From Tetranychus cinnabarinus (taxonomy: Eukaryota; Arthropoda; Arachnida; Trombidiformes; Tetranychidae), in the NCBI GenBank assembly GCA_022266195.1, contig WHVY01000004.1, forward strand, positions 9,317,501 through 9,381,500: a stretch of DNA of 64,000 nt, read 5' to 3'. A program made the translations under genes and the position numbers. Shown piece after piece: positions 46,045 through 59,035 of this stretch. How positions within the stretch are numbered: the stretch's first letter is position 1; every line of letters begins with the position of its first letter. The notes beneath the pieces were generated by a model. It made no database searches. It saw only the letters and a list, made by a program, of their open reading frames with translations, and was not told where the DNA came from.

Positions 46045-49000
46045 GTTTCAAAATAGAGGTGAAGATGATTTTCCTGGTTGTTACAATGAAGAGTGTTTAA
46101 GACTTGAGTGTACAGGCTGTAAAAGTATTTAAATTATGACAATAGAAACTGTAAACAAAAAATGAAAAGGCATTAAAGAAATGATTAGTTACAATTACAA
46201 TTAGTTGAACAATTACAAAGTGTCAACATTATGGGAGATCATAGCAAGTGGTGTTGATGAAAGCAGTGGAGAGACTAAGAAGCAACTGTGAAAAAGCACA
46301 CTGAAGACAATTTTTTATTTAAAAGATGACACTTTTTGCCTCTTTTAGAGGGAATCAAGATTTAAATTGATTTTGATGTTGATTTTGTTGTTGTTGATTG
46401 TTGATGGACCTTAATTACACACTCAACATAGATCAATTAAGAGGAAAACCTTTGACATTCTCGGTTAAATACAACAATTGAAAAAAATACTTGACAAAAA
46501 TAAACCAGATGACTTTTGATTGGTGACGGTTGAGATTGAGACTGTTCTTATTATTTCTTTTAAAATCACAAGATTAATAACTAGTCATTAATTGAACACA
46601 ATTAATGATTTTGGATAATGGGTTAACAAGTTGATTAAATGATAGATGTTTAACCAATAGAGAGGGAAAAATAACTAAATCACTGTTAAACTGGGTGACA
46701 AGGTAACTAGAGTAAGCAATTGATTACAAACCTCTTAGTAAGTTTAAAGCCATATCAATCTATATATTTTGTCACTGTTATCAATTTTACTATCCTTCTA
46801 TGATTCAGTATACTCATTGAATAATTGTAAACATTGATTTTCCTCTCATGTTTATATCGACTTATCGATCAAATTCATTTCCCGCTTTTTTGCTCTTCTC
46901 ATGACAATTCAATGAATAGTATTCAAAGTGGAAATCGTCAGTTCTGGTTACGCCTTGTGTTTGTACAACTAGACTGTAACCCTAGTAAGACCTGTTTTCC
47001 CTAAAAGAGTGTTATCTCAATTTTGAAAACTTTCCTTCTGGCAATCATCTGTTGTTTTTTTCACAAGGAAATCAAGAATCAAGGATTTCTCGATAACGCA
47101 AAATTGTACCTTTACACAAGGAAACCTTAAATTGCGTTATCTTGCGTTATCTTCACCATCCGAAACTCATGCTTCAATTTGTTTACTATTGCCTGTTTAT
47201 TGAGGTAATAAGCTCATTTCCAGGATTCCTTATTTATATCACAGCTAAATCTGAATTATCAAGATAAATTGTTTAAATAATTCATTTAGACAATATTTAC
47301 CTGAACATATTACTGGAGCAAGTGTCAATAAGTTACCCTGGATCAAATTAACCACCGAAGGTAAAATAAAACAATAAAATTGAGCAAAGCCCTGGAATAT
47401 TGACTTTGCCAGTTGAAATTGTCATTTCTATTTTCATTCTGAGCTCATCTTGAGCTCTAAAAGTTTCTTAATCATTTCCATCTTAAAAGCTCATTCATTG
47501 CCAAGTGTTCTAGTTTATTTCAAGTAAATTAAAGGCAAAAAAAGTCTAAGGTTGACTAGTTAATTGTAATTTTCTTACAATGGTTAGGTGAAGGAAAAAG
47601 CGAAAAGTTATTCTATTACAATTTAATTTATTCTCAACCATTAAACCATATCAAATATCGGAATAAAAATGGTTGATAATGGCAAATCAAAATTCGTATG
47701 TGAAATAATTACAGTTGAAATGAGCAAATTGATTGAAAATATTATGAGATGACGATCAAGACAATGTTAACCAGAATCAGAAGAGAAACTCAAGGTTAAT
47801 CATGAAAGAGGTTCACAATCGAGTTGACAATCAGTACCTAATATGATAAATCAAGTCCTAAGGCAGCTTTTTCCTCATCTTGATTAGTCCTTTAGGTTGT
47901 TTCAATGTTGTATGATGTAACTTGGGCTTTGCCCGATTTACTAAATTGTATAACTTCTTATCGAAATTAGTTGAATAATATTTATCAATAATATTATAAT
48001 TGTATTGATTTTGTTTGATTTGTTTCTGCTCTTCAATTTGCTCACTTTAAATCACAAAATTGGTGGTTAAGTGACGCAAGACTATTGCACTAAAAGATGG
48101 AAACAGAAACAAATTTTGTTCAATAAGTGAGGCAAAGATGAAGATGAGGATGAAGAAACCTGGAGAGACAGAGAGATGAATAGTAGCATGTTTTCTGGGT
48201 CACCTTGACTCCAAAGATCATGACTCCATGCTGGTTAGGATTATTTTTATTCTAACTGTACATTTTGTTTCTCTATCAGTTGAAAGCTATTCTTGTGACT
48301 GTACGATAATCATGGGTAAAAGTGAAATACAATCAATGAAAAGGAGAAACAAAACTCAATGCCGGATTGGAGTCTCAACATGGCAATACTTATGGGCATG
48401 ATTTTGGCGGTTTCACTGTTTCTCCTTGCTGTCTGCATGCATTATCAAATGATATTGAGCTTTGGATTTTGATATTGGAATAATGTTGAATTCAGGCGAA
48501 AAGACAACTAAATGAAATATGGATCAATTATAGAATGTATTTTGAACTCACTTTGTTAAAGATTGTTGTGGTTGAAAGAGGTTATTAATTTGGATCATTG
48601 TAACTACTTTAAATTGAAGAAGCGTCACTTTTTCACTTGATCAACAAACACAGTTAACCAACACAATCAGCTAGTCAACAAGGACTAATTGAAGAGAATC
48701 CTGACAATAATCTGACATTAAATTGTCTCAATGATAAAAGCAAAAGACTAAAGATCAAAGGTTCAGGGAAAGGTCAGAGTATCTTTGATTAAATGATACT
48801 TACCACAAGTGGTTACAATTAAAATGGATTGAATTTGTAAACATGAGATACATTTTCAACAAATGTTGAGAGCAAAATGCAAGACTGGACACATAATGTA
48901 AATATGGACAAGTAATGTTGAATAGTGTGGTGAAATAGGGTTACTTTCAATGAATTCAAGAGGATATTGAATGTAAAGATGGGAACGAAAGTAGTGTTGG

Positions 49001-50233
49001 TGATGGCGAAGAAATGTTTTTCAACTAAACAGAATTAAATGAGCAAAAATGAAAATAAAGTGGGCAAAATAAGAGAAAAGATGAGATTAGAAGATGGTTG
49101 TAACTCAAATTATGTGTGGATCACGCTCTTTCAAACCAATCGTATTTTCTCACTTACTTACTCACTTATCATCCACCGCATCATTATCATGATCATCATT
49201 TTCCAGTGAACCCAAACTCAAAAAATACTATAAGATTCAATTGCTTCAGAGTCTGAGCAGAAAAAAAAGTTGAGAATGAAGAAAATGAATTGAGTGAGCG
49301 AATTGATGATGATGATGAGACTCAGGTTTTGCCGGTTCAGACCAGCCATTAAGATGATCCAGAGAATCTATTAATTGCAAAAATAAATTGCATTGGGTCC
49401 ATTATTTAGCTGAGTTTATATTTTTATCGTCAAAGGTTTGCTGAATTGTCCTTGAAAAAATTCCTTCATATTTTTGACTTGTCGAACCATTGAACTTTAC
49501 ATTATTGAATAATTGTTTCTTTTTTCAGTCAAATCGTCAAGAAAAAAAATTGAAATCAAAGCATTTGATAAATTGTCATCTTTATCTTAGAGTTGTCAGC
49601 ATCTTTGGTGAATCCAGAAATACATTTTTACTCATTATTTGTTCATTGGTTTCAATTGTTCTTCAAAAAACTCCTTGATGGTGACAATTAACAAAAGAAG
49701 AGCCATTTCAAGTTCCATTGTTGTCCGTGTAAATTGCATTTTTTGATTGCGATCAATCATGAAACATGTTGTCTTGTGTTAAACTTAAGGTCTTCCGGTT
49801 TCCAAACGTTGTAATCCAAGGATATCCTCAATGAAGATATAAACAGCAATCACAAGTACAATAACGATGATGTAAACATTTCGAGGGTTTTTTCGATAGT
49901 TCCATAATATGATCAAATGATAACATTTTCATTATTGGAAAAATGAAAGAATTAGATTTTCTCAAATGCGGAATAAGAGATAGGAAAAACAAGTTGATGA
50001 GTAATATCTTTTTTTCACGTTAGATATTGTATTACAAGAAATTACATCATTGTCGGAACGATGAATGAAAGAAAGATATTAATAGGCAAGTAATCTGTTG
50101 AAATTTATCAAATGTAAAAACATATGAAAACTACATCAACAATTTTAAATTTGAAACTTTTAACAATACTCTAAACTATATGTTATGTTTAAAAAGAGGC
50201 ACAAACAGCGGTGTTAATGATGGAATATAATGA
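46045..50233. other. 4.2 kb gene-poor interval
   Basis: Upstream of SLC20 and downstream of XPNPEP3. It contains only AT-rich sequence with GATG/CATC tracts (for example near 49309); the 62-codon frame at 49490-49678 has no recognisable content. The SLC20 promoter should lie at its left end. Non-coding RNA genes cannot be excluded by eye. Confidence 0.5.
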
Positions 50234-51703
50234 TTAAGATGAGAAAATCTGGGAAACGCCAGCGGTTAGATTTTCTGGTTTTCCATTTGCATTTATGATG
50301 TAATTGTCTTCGACTCTCAATCCAATTCCTTCAAATTCTTCTTTAATTCTTGAATCGCCTTTTCTAAAGTAAAGACCAGGTTCGATTGTGAAGCACATTC
50401 CTGGCTCCAAGTTTATATCTCGATTGATTGTGGGTGTATCGTGAACATCTAATCCAAGATAATGAGAAACATGGTGAGGACAGAAATGATCAGCTAGCAG
50501 GGCTGCTTGATCACCACTTGGGCAAAGATTAAATTCACTTAAAACTGACCCTAGAAGATGGCACATTAAGTGATAGAGATCATTCAATGAAGTTTCTAGC
50601 GCCCGGTTCTCCAAATAAACTACTATCTGTTGATGAACTTCACAAAGAGCTTCGTATAATGCTTGACTGATTCGATTCTTTGAATTTGATTCCGATGCTA
50701 AAATTGGCCAGCATCTTGTGATGTCACTGATGTAACCTTCTATGTCCTCACATCCAGCATCCATAAGAATCCATTCATTTGGATAAACAAGTTTATCATT
50801 GGCGCCATAATGAATAATTGTAGTCCTCGGTCCACCAGCAACAACAGGAGGATAAGATGGCTTAACAGCACCAGCAGAACGAGCTGCAAATTCAAATTTC
50901 GCAGCGATTTGATTTTCACTAACCCCTTGGATTCCATAATTTTTTTTATTTGATTCTAATTGAGTTTGTGACCATATTCTTGTTGCATTTACAGCTTCAG
51001 CTCCAATGGTACATGTCCGTCGCATAGCATTCACTTCATTTGAAGATTTGAATAAGCGAAGTCTATCAATGAATGGAGATAAATCAAAAGTTTTATAACC
51101 ATCAAGAGGTTTAATTGGTGTATCTTGATCCATGCCGGCTTTGTGGCCACTTATAGTAGGTGGAATCAATTCAAGACCAGCTCGACACATAAAAATTGGT
51201 CTATCTGAGTGACTTTTTAAAAATTGCGGCAACTTGGAGATGTCTTCCACAACATGGGAAATTTGAGACAGATGAGACTGATAATGACCATCTTTGAGTC
51301 CTTCGCCTTCCCAAATTAACTGCAATTGACTAGAAAAAGGAACAAACAAAAATGACTGAAATGACTTTGATTTTGCATCAGGACCAAGAATAATCAAAAC
51401 AGTATGAGCAGCTTCCTTAGTATTCAACCCGGTTAAGTAGAGGAAATCTGAATTTTGCTTGAAATGGATGGTGGGAATTCTGGTATCTGCTGTGTACATC
51501 CTTTTAGCACCACTAACAACGATCAAGGAGCCAACATCAGAGTACGAAAAGTTATTTTTCTTGACATGATTAACAATCAAATTGACAAGTTTTGCTTGTC
51601 GCTCACAATATTCATCAACAGGAATCAGTCGCTTGAAAAAATGGCTCTCACAAACTTTAACTGAGGATGAAATTCCTCTGAAAAATAATCTAGATAACAA
51701 CAT
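50234..51703 (-). CDS. XPNPEP3: Xaa-Pro aminopeptidase 3 (mitochondrial)
   Basis: Metalloprotease of the M24B family that removes N-terminal residues before proline, in mitochondria. Single exon of 489 residues. The N-terminus is basic and hydroxylated (MLLSRLFFRGISSSVKV), as expected of a mitochondrial presequence. The creatinase-like N-domain contains DFLYLTGL. The pita-bread domain has the dinuclear metal ligands: D315 in MDAG, D327 in SDITR, a histidine in HHVSHYLGLDVHD, and glutamates in TIEPGLYF and GLRVEDN. The spacing between the two aspartates is 12 residues rather than the usual 11, an extra residue in the loop. Otherwise complete; intronless, unlike vertebrate XPNPEP3. Confidence 0.93.
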   Translation of the reverse strand: MLLSRLFFRGISSSVKVCESHFFKRLIPVDEYCERQAKLVNLIVNHVKKNNFSYSDVGSLIVVSGAKRMYTADTRIPTIHFKQNSDFLYLTGLNTKEAAHTVLIILGPDAKSKSFQSFLFVPFSSQLQLIWEGEGLKDGHYQSHLSQISHVVEDISKLPQFLKSHSDRPIFMCRAGLELIPPTISGHKAGMDQDTPIKPLDGYKTFDLSPFIDRLRLFKSSNEVNAMRRTCTIGAEAVNATRIWSQTQLESNKKNYGIQGVSENQIAAKFEFAARSAGAVKPSYPPVVAGGPRTTIIHYGANDKLVYPNEWILMDAGCEDIEGYISDITRCWPILASESNSKNRISQALYEALCEVHQQIVVYLENRALETSLNDLYHLMCHLLGSVLSEFNLCPSGDQAALLADHFCPHHVSHYLGLDVHDTPTINRDINLEPGMCFTIEPGLYFRKGDSRIKEEFEGIGLRVEDNYIINANGKPENLTAGVSQIFSS

Positions 51704-51810
51704 GTTAAATTGTCAATAAAATATTTAATAATTTAAATAAAACAAATTTCCAATTCATTTTTCAATATGGTAACTATGTTATGGTTTACCCAAACACTTG
51801 AGTTACTCGG

Positions 51811-51862
51811 TATCGATAATAATATCGATAATTATCGATTACTCAGCTCAACCAGGCTATCG
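51811..51862. promoter_or_regulatory. Cluster of DRE-like TATCGATA sites upstream of XPNPEP3
   Basis: TATCGATA occurs at 51811-51818 and 51823-51830, with further ATCGAT cores at about 51833 and 51858. In Drosophila this octamer is bound by DREF/BEAF and marks promoters of housekeeping genes. It lies 108-160 bases upstream of the XPNPEP3 start codon, a sensible promoter position. Whether a DREF-like factor exists in this organism is unknown. Confidence 0.45.
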
Positions 51863-53035
51863 ATCATTTCTGAGCTGATTTAGAACCACAATTTCGGAGT
51901 TCAGAGAGTGAATTTACATGTAATTGTGTAGATGAAAGTTTTCATCAGAAACTCATTAGATCAAAGAAACGTAAAATTCCATCTGACATGAATTGATTAG
52001 ACGCATAAAACTGAACATGTGAATCTATTGATGTCTTCAGTTAAAAGTTTTCAGCTCATTTCTCTAATGTTTTTCGATGAACGTTAGTAAATTTTCGGTA
52101 TTTTTAATTTGTATTTTCGATAATATTTTGTTATTAATATTTTTTCTGAGGTTGGTTATTATTCGGTTGATAGTTTATCTCAATACCGAACAACTCTATC
52201 GATGAATCCTAGTTCAGTTGAAATAACCTGAGATGCTGTCTCCATCTATTATAACAATTTTCAATGAACTATTCATTTTTAGTGATAACATCGATTTGTA
52301 ACTTATTGGTGTCTAATCAACATCTTAAATATTTTAGTCTAATTAGCAACGATGCGCTGTTAGTTTAGCAGTAAAGCCGTGAATATGACTCTAATGAGTA
52401 AGAAAGTGTGGAGTATGCGACTCATGTATATGGCTAAGAAAATATAAGGGTTTGAAGTATATTTTACGGTTTGCTAGGAAAGGAAGAATTGATTTGACCT
52501 TTTTTGTTTTAACATTATTTAGCATTAAATATTAATGAAAAAGAAAAATTGTGATCACTTTTCAACAAGTGTTGCTACCGATAACAACAACTTTCTACAA
52601 AATTTCAACGCAATTTCAAATTGTTTGTTTCAACAAAATATCAAACAGATATGTCTCGTAAAGAAAAAATAAGTCATTTTTATCCATTTTTAACTTATTT
52701 TTCAAGACATTAACATTTTTACACTGTACAGCAGCACCTTACCGTCCTTTATGGACAAGGGTCATATTATTTGTTCTCACGATCAACTTTAAAGCACAAA
52801 GTCCATGATAATAATAAACAAAATTTTTCCATCTTACATTACTCAACTACAATAAACGACTGACCCTAATCGTTTAATGAGCAAAGGATTATATAAAAAC
52901 ACAAACTTGACATCAATTTTTGTCAAAATATTTTCAATATCCAACGAGTACATTACTCTACATTACTGCAATATAATATTACTTAATTGTTTCATTTCAC
53001 CCTTACTATATACTTAACAATCCTTCTTACAGATT
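51863..53035. other. Intergenic DNA without recognised gene
   Basis: About 1.2 kb, AT-rich. It ends in a pyrimidine-rich TTCTTACAG that could be a splice acceptor just before the decayed coding sequence at 53036. Confidence 0.45.
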
Positions 53036-53535
53036 GTGTCGAGCCAATGGCGCCCCCTTTCCAGTCAGGATTAACCGAATAGAAGTCCAAGAACAAAACC
53101 CAGTAGTCCAGGTATTAAATCCGCGTGTAGTCTTGTCAAGACTACCGAGTCCAACCGTTCCTTCGTCAGCATCTTCGGGAGTCTTCCTCTTCTTCTTCTT
53201 CCTCATCATCCGAGTCTTCTGAAGATGAAGAATCAGTTATCCCAATCTCCGCTCTTAAGGCACAAGTCCTATCTCAAATGAATGGTCAGGAAGCTACGCC
53301 GCTCAGAGATAGGTTGGAGCCGATCCCATTGCCCGATCCTTCTCCAGTTCATCATGAAATTCAGCTTGCGTCGAGTATCCCTTTGATGATTTGTGCACCT
53401 TCTGGACTACCAAAGAGGAAATCCAGAAAAAGGTCTATCCTTGAAAGTGTTTCAAATGGAACAGTGGCTGAGACTTACGGGACTTCTGTGAAGTCTAGCA
53501 GTCCCACAACTAACAATAAATCAAAGCATACTTAA
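53036..53535 (+). pseudogene. Decayed zinc-finger/TE-like coding sequence, copy A
   Basis: Homologous to 59508-59950 (copy B). In frame it reads a segment with RANGAPF, IEVQEQNPVVQ and a Ser/Glu-rich stretch, but an extra G near 53177-53182 shifts the frame. After it the frame is open to KHT and a stop at 53533-53535 (ATPLRDRLEPIPLP, GLPKRKSRKR). The N-terminal part and the zinc-finger part present in copy B are missing. Its 3' end (from about 53446) is copied twice within the adjacent minisatellite. Unrecognised family. Confidence 0.6.
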
Positions 53536-53599
53536 ACTCTCATCTTAGTTCAAAATCCAGTAGTCCAAAGATTTTAAACCAAGTTAACCCTACGTAACC

Positions 53600-56500
53600 G
53601 TTACATTGGTAGTCCTTTTATAGTAGTGCACATTGAAGGGCCTTTCTAGTAATCCACATATGAAGTCCTATGTAGTAGTCCACATATGAAGTCCTATCTA
53701 GTAGTCCACATTGGTAGTCCTTTAAAGTAGTCCACATTGGTAGTCCTTTCTAGTAGTCCACATTGAAGGGCCTTTCTAGTAGTTCACATTGATAGTCCTT
53801 TCTAGTAGTCCACATTGGTAGTCCTTTAAAGTAGTCCACATTGGTAGTCCTTTCTGATAGTCCACATTGGAAGTCGTTTCTAGTAGTCCACATTGGTAGT
53901 CCTTCAAAGTAGCCCACATTGGTAGTCCTTTAAAGTAGTCCACATTGGTAGTCCTTTCTAGTAATCCACATATGAAGTCCTATGTAGAGGTCCACATTGG
54001 TAGTCCTTTAAAGTAGTCCACATTGGTAATCCTTTCTAGTAGTCCACATTGGAAGTCGTTTCTAGTAGTCCACATTGGAAGTCGTTTCTAGTAGTCCACA
54101 TTGGTAGTCCTTTAAAGTAGTCCACATTGAAAGTCCTTTCTAGTAGTCCACACTAAAGTCCTTTCTATTAGTCACCATTGGTAGTCCTTTTATAGTAGTC
54201 CATATTGGTAGTCCTTTCTAGTAGTCCATATATGAAGTCCTTCCTAGTAGTCACTATTGGTAGTCCTTTCTAGTAGCCCACATTGGTAGTCCTCTAAAGT
54301 AGTTCACATTGGTAGTCCTTTCTAGTAGTCCACATTGAAAGTCCTTTCTAGTAGTCCACACTGAAGTCCTTTCTATTAGTCACCATTGGTAGTCCTTTTA
54401 TAGTAGCCCATATTGGTAGTCCTTTCTAGTAGTCCACATATGAAGTCCTTCCTAGTAGTCACTATTGGTAGTCCTTTCTAGTAGCCCACATTGGTAGTCC
54501 TCTAAAGTAGTTCACATTGGTAGTCCTTTCTAGTAGTCCACATTGGTAGTCCTTTCTAGTAGTCCATATATGAAGTCCTTCCTAGTAGTCACTATTGGTA
54601 GTCCTTTCTAGTAGCCCACATTGGTAGTCCTCTAAAGTAGTTCGCATTGGTAGTCCTTTCTAGTAGTCCACATTGGTAGTCCTTTCTAGTAGCCCACATT
54701 GGTAGTCCTCTAAAGTAGTTCACATTGGTAGTCCTTTCTAGTAGTCCACATTGGAAGTCGTTTCTAGTAGTCCACATATGAAGTCCTTTCTATTAGTCAC
54801 CATTGGTAGTCCTTTTATAGTAGTCCATATTGGTAGTCCATTCTAGTAGTCCACATATGAAGTCCTTTCTAGTAGTCACTATTGGTAGTCCTTTCTAGTA
54901 GTCCACATTGGTAGTCCTTTCATATTAGTCCACTTAGAAAGGCCTTTTCAAATGTTTCAAATGGAACAGTGGCTGTGACTGTGAAGTCTAGCAGTCTTAC
55001 AACTAACAATAAATCAAAGCATACTTAAACTCTCATCTTAGTTCAAAATCCAGTAGTCCAAAGATTTTAAACCAAGTTAACCCCACGTAACCGTTACATT
55101 GGTAGTCCTTTTATAGTAGTGCACATTGAAGGGCCTTTCTAGTAGTCCACATATGAAGTCCTATCTAGTAGTCCACATTGGTAATCCTTTCTAGTAGTCC
55201 ACATTGGAAGTCCTTTCTAGTAATCCTCATATGAAGTCCTATCTAGAAGTCCACATTGGTAGTCCTTTAAAGTTGTCCACATTGGTAATCCTTTCTAGTA
55301 GTCCACATTGGAAGTCCTTTCTAGTAGTCCACATTGGAAGTCCTTTCTAGTAGTCCACATATGAAATCCTTTCTAGTAGTCCACATTGGAAGTCCTTTAA
55401 AGTAGTCCACATTGGTAGTCCTTTCTAGTAGTCCACATTGAAGGGCCTTTCTAGTAGTCCACATTGGTAGTCCTTTAAAGTAGTCCACATTGGTAGTCAT
55501 TTCATATTAGTCCACTTAGAAAGGCCTTTTCAAATGTTTCAAATGGAACAGTGGCTGAGACTTACGGGACTTCTGTGAAGTCTAGCAGTCCCACAACTAA
55601 CAATAAATCAAAGCATACTTAAACTCTCATCTTAGTTCAAAATCCAGTAGTCCAAAGATTTTAAACCAAGTTAACCCTACGTAACCGTTACATTGGTAGT
55701 CCTTTTATAGTAGTGCACATTGAAGGGCCTTTCTAGTAGTCCACATATGAAGTCCTATCTAGTAGTCCTCATTGGTAGTCCTTTAAAGTAGTCCACATTG
55801 GTAATCCTTTCTAGTAGTCCACATTGGAAGTCCTTTCTAGTAATCCACATATGAAGTCCTATGTAGTAGTCCACATTGGTAGTCCTTTAAAGTAGTCCAC
55901 ATTGGTAGTCCTGTCTAGTAGTCCACATTGGTAGTCCTTTAAAGTAGTTCACATTGGTAGTCCTTTCTAGTAATCCACATTGGTAGTCCTTTAAAGTAGT
56001 TCACATTGGTAGTACTTTCTAGTAGTCCACATTGCAAGTCCTTCCTAGTAGTCACTATTGGTAGTCCTTTCTAGTAATCCTCATATGAAGTCCTTTCTAG
56101 TAGTCCACATTGGTAGTCCTTTAAAGTATTCCACATTGGTAGTCCTTTAAAGTAGTTCACATTGGTAGTACTTTCTAGTAGTCCACATTGCAAGTCCTTC
56201 CTAGTAGTCACTATTGGTAGTCCTTTCTAGTAATCCTCATATGAAGTCCTTTCTAGTAGTCCACATTGGTAGTCCTTTAAAGTATTCCACATTGGTAGTC
56301 CTTTAAAGTAGTTCACATTGGTAGTACTTTCTAGTAGTCCACATTGCAAGTCCTTCCTAGTAGTCACTATTGGTAGTCCTTTCCAGTAGCCCACATTGGT
56401 AGTCCTCTAAAGTAGTCCACATTGGTAGTCCTTTCTAGTAGTCCACATTGGAAGTCCTTTCTAGTAGTCCACATTGGAAGTCGTTTCTAGTAGTCCACAT

Positions 56501-59035
56501 TGGAAGTCGTTTCTAGTAGTCCACATTGGTAGTCCTTTAAAGTAGTCCACATTGGTAGTCCTTTCTAGTAGTCCACATTGAAGGGCCTTTCTAGTATTCC
56601 ACATTGGTAGTCCTTTAAAGTAGTCCACATTGGTAGTCCTTCCTAGTAATCCACATTGATAGTCCTTTCTAGTAGTCCACATTGGTAGTCCTTTAAAGTA
56701 GTCCACATTGGTAGTCCTTTCTAGTAGTCCACATTGGTAGTCCTTTCTGATAGTCCACATTGGTAGTCCTTTCTAGTAGTCCACATTGGTAGTCCTTTAA
56801 AGTAGTCCACATTGGTAGTCCTTTCTAGTAGTCCACATTGGTAGTCCTTTCTGATAGTCCACATTGGTAGTCCTTTCTAGTAGTCCACATTGGAAGTCGT
56901 TTCTAGTAGTCCACATTGGTAGTCTTTCAAAGTAGCCCACATTGGTAGTCCTCCAAAGTAGTCCACATCGGTAGTCCTTTCTAGTAGTCCACATTGGAAG
57001 TCCTTTCTAGTAGTCCACATTGGAAGTCGTTTCTAGTAGTCCACATTGGTAGTCCTTTCTAGTAGTCCACATTGGTAGTCCTTTAAAGTAGTTCACATTG
57101 GTAGTCCTTTCTAGTAGTCCACATTGGTAGTCCTTTAAATAGTTCACATTGGTAGTACTTTCTAGTAGTCCACATTGCAAGTCCTTCCTAGTAGTCACTA
57201 TTGGTAGTCCTTTCTAGTAGCCCACATTGGTAGTCCTCTAAAGTAGTCCACATTGGTAGTCCTTTCTAGTAGTCCACATTGGAAGTCCTTTCTAGTAGTC
57301 CACATTGGAAGTCGTTTCTAGTAGTCCACATTGAAGGGCCTTTCTAGTATTCCACATTGGTAGTCCTTTAAAGTAGTCCACATTGGTAGTCCTTCCTAGT
57401 AATCCACATTGATAGTCCTTTCTCGTAGTCCACATTGGTAGTCCTTTAAAGTAGTCCACATTGTTAGTCCTTTCTAGTAGTCCACATTGGTAGTCCTTTC
57501 TGATAGTCCACATTGGTAGTCCTTTCTAGTAGTCCACATTGGTAGTCCTTTAAAGTAGTCCACATTGGTAGTCCTTTCTAGTAGTCCACATTGGTAGTCC
57601 TTTCTGATAGTCCACATTGGTAGTCCTTTCTAGTAGTCCACATTGGAAGTCGTTTCTAGTAGTCCACATTGGTAGTCTTTCAAAGTAGCCCACATTGGTA
57701 GTCCTCCAAAGTAGTCCACATCGGTAGTCCTTTCTAGTAGTCCACATTGGAAGTCCTTTCTAGTAGTCCACATTGGAAGTCGTTTCTAGTAGTCCACATT
57801 GGTAGTCCTTTCTAGTAGTCCACATTGGTAGTCCTTTAAAGTAGTTCACATTGCTAGTCCTTTCTAGTAGTCCACATTGGTAGTCCTTTAAATAGTTCAC
57901 ATTGGTAGTACTTTCTAGTAGTCCACATTGCAAGTCCTTCCTAGTAGTCACTATTGGTAGTCCTTTCTAGTAGCCCACATTGGTAGTCCTCTAAAGTAGT
58001 CCACATTGGTAGTCCTTTCTAGTAGTCCACATTGGAAGTCCTTTCTAGTAGTCCACATTGGAAGTCCTTTCTAGTAGTCCACATTGGAAGTCGTTTCTAG
58101 TAGTCCACATTGGTAGTCCTTTAAAGTAGTCCACATTGGTAGTCCTTTAAAGTAGTCCACATTGGTAGTCCTTTCTAGTAGTCCACATTGAAGGGCCTTT
58201 CTAGTAGTCCACATTGGTAGTCCTTTAAAGTAGTCCACATTGGTAGTCCTTTCTAGTAGTCCACATTGAAGGGCCTTTCTAGTAGTCCACATTGGTAGTC
58301 CTTTAAAGTAGTCCACATTGGTAGTCCTTTCTAGTAATCCACATTGATAGTCCTTTCTAGTAGTCCACATTGGTAGTCCTTTAAAGTAGTCCACATTGGT
58401 AGTCCTTTCTGATAGTCCACATTGGAAGTCGTTTCTAGTAGTCCACATTGGTAGTCCTTCAAAGTAGCCCACATTGGTAGTCCTTTAAAGTAGTCCACAT
58501 TGATAGTCCTTTCTAGTAGTCCACATTGGTAGTTCTTTAAAGTAGTCCACATTGGTATTCCTTTCTAGTAGTCCACATTGGAAGTCCTTTCTAGTAGTCC
58601 ACATATGAAAGTCTTTCTAGTAGTCCACATTGGTAGTCCTTTAAAGTAGTCCACATTGGTAGTCCTTTCTGATAGTCCACATTGGTAGTCCTTTCTAGTA
58701 GTCCACATTGGAAGTCGTTTCTAGTAGTCCACATTGGTAGTCCTTCAAAGTAGCCCACATTGGTAGTCCTTTAAAGTAGTCCACATTGGTAGTCCTTTCT
58801 AGTAGTCCACATTGGAAGTCCTTTCTAGTAGTCCACATTGGTATTAACTCAAAGTAGTCCACATTGAAGGGCCTTTATAGTAATCCACATTGAAAGTCCT
58901 TTCTAGTAGTCCGCACTGAAGTCCTTTCAGGTAGTCACCATTGGCAGTCCTTTTATAGTAGTCCACATTGGTAGTCCTTTCATATTAGTCCACTTATAAA
59001 GGCCTTTTTAGTTGTCCACATTGGTAGTTGTAAAG
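53600..59035. repeat. 26-base minisatellite, about 5.4 kb
   Basis: Consensus unit GTAGTCCACATTG followed by GTAGTCCTTTCTA. Each 13-base half starts GTAGTCC, so the 26-mer is a dimer. The second half alternates between endings TTTCTA and TTTAAA; variants GAAGTCC and ATATGAAG are common. About 200 units. Two islands (about 54943-55092 and 55528-55690) are copies of the unique DNA just left of the array, including the end of copy A. A higher-order repeat is visible: about 56600-57200 recurs 753 bases later, with a 78-base (three-unit) length difference. Frames on the minus strand are long only because the units lack stops; they are not genes. Confidence 0.92.

Noticed and set aside
54592..58552. 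Long minus-strand frames in the minisatellite (MWTTRKDYQCGLL-type repeats) as a repeat protein gene
   Set aside because: A 26-base unit read in triplets gives a 26-residue repeat every 78 bases by necessity. The frames break wherever unit length changes, and there is no upstream exon, signal or conserved start.
53600..59035. The array as a CRISPR
   Set aside because: There are no unique spacers between repeats, units are directly adjacent and degenerate, and the DNA is animal nuclear DNA.
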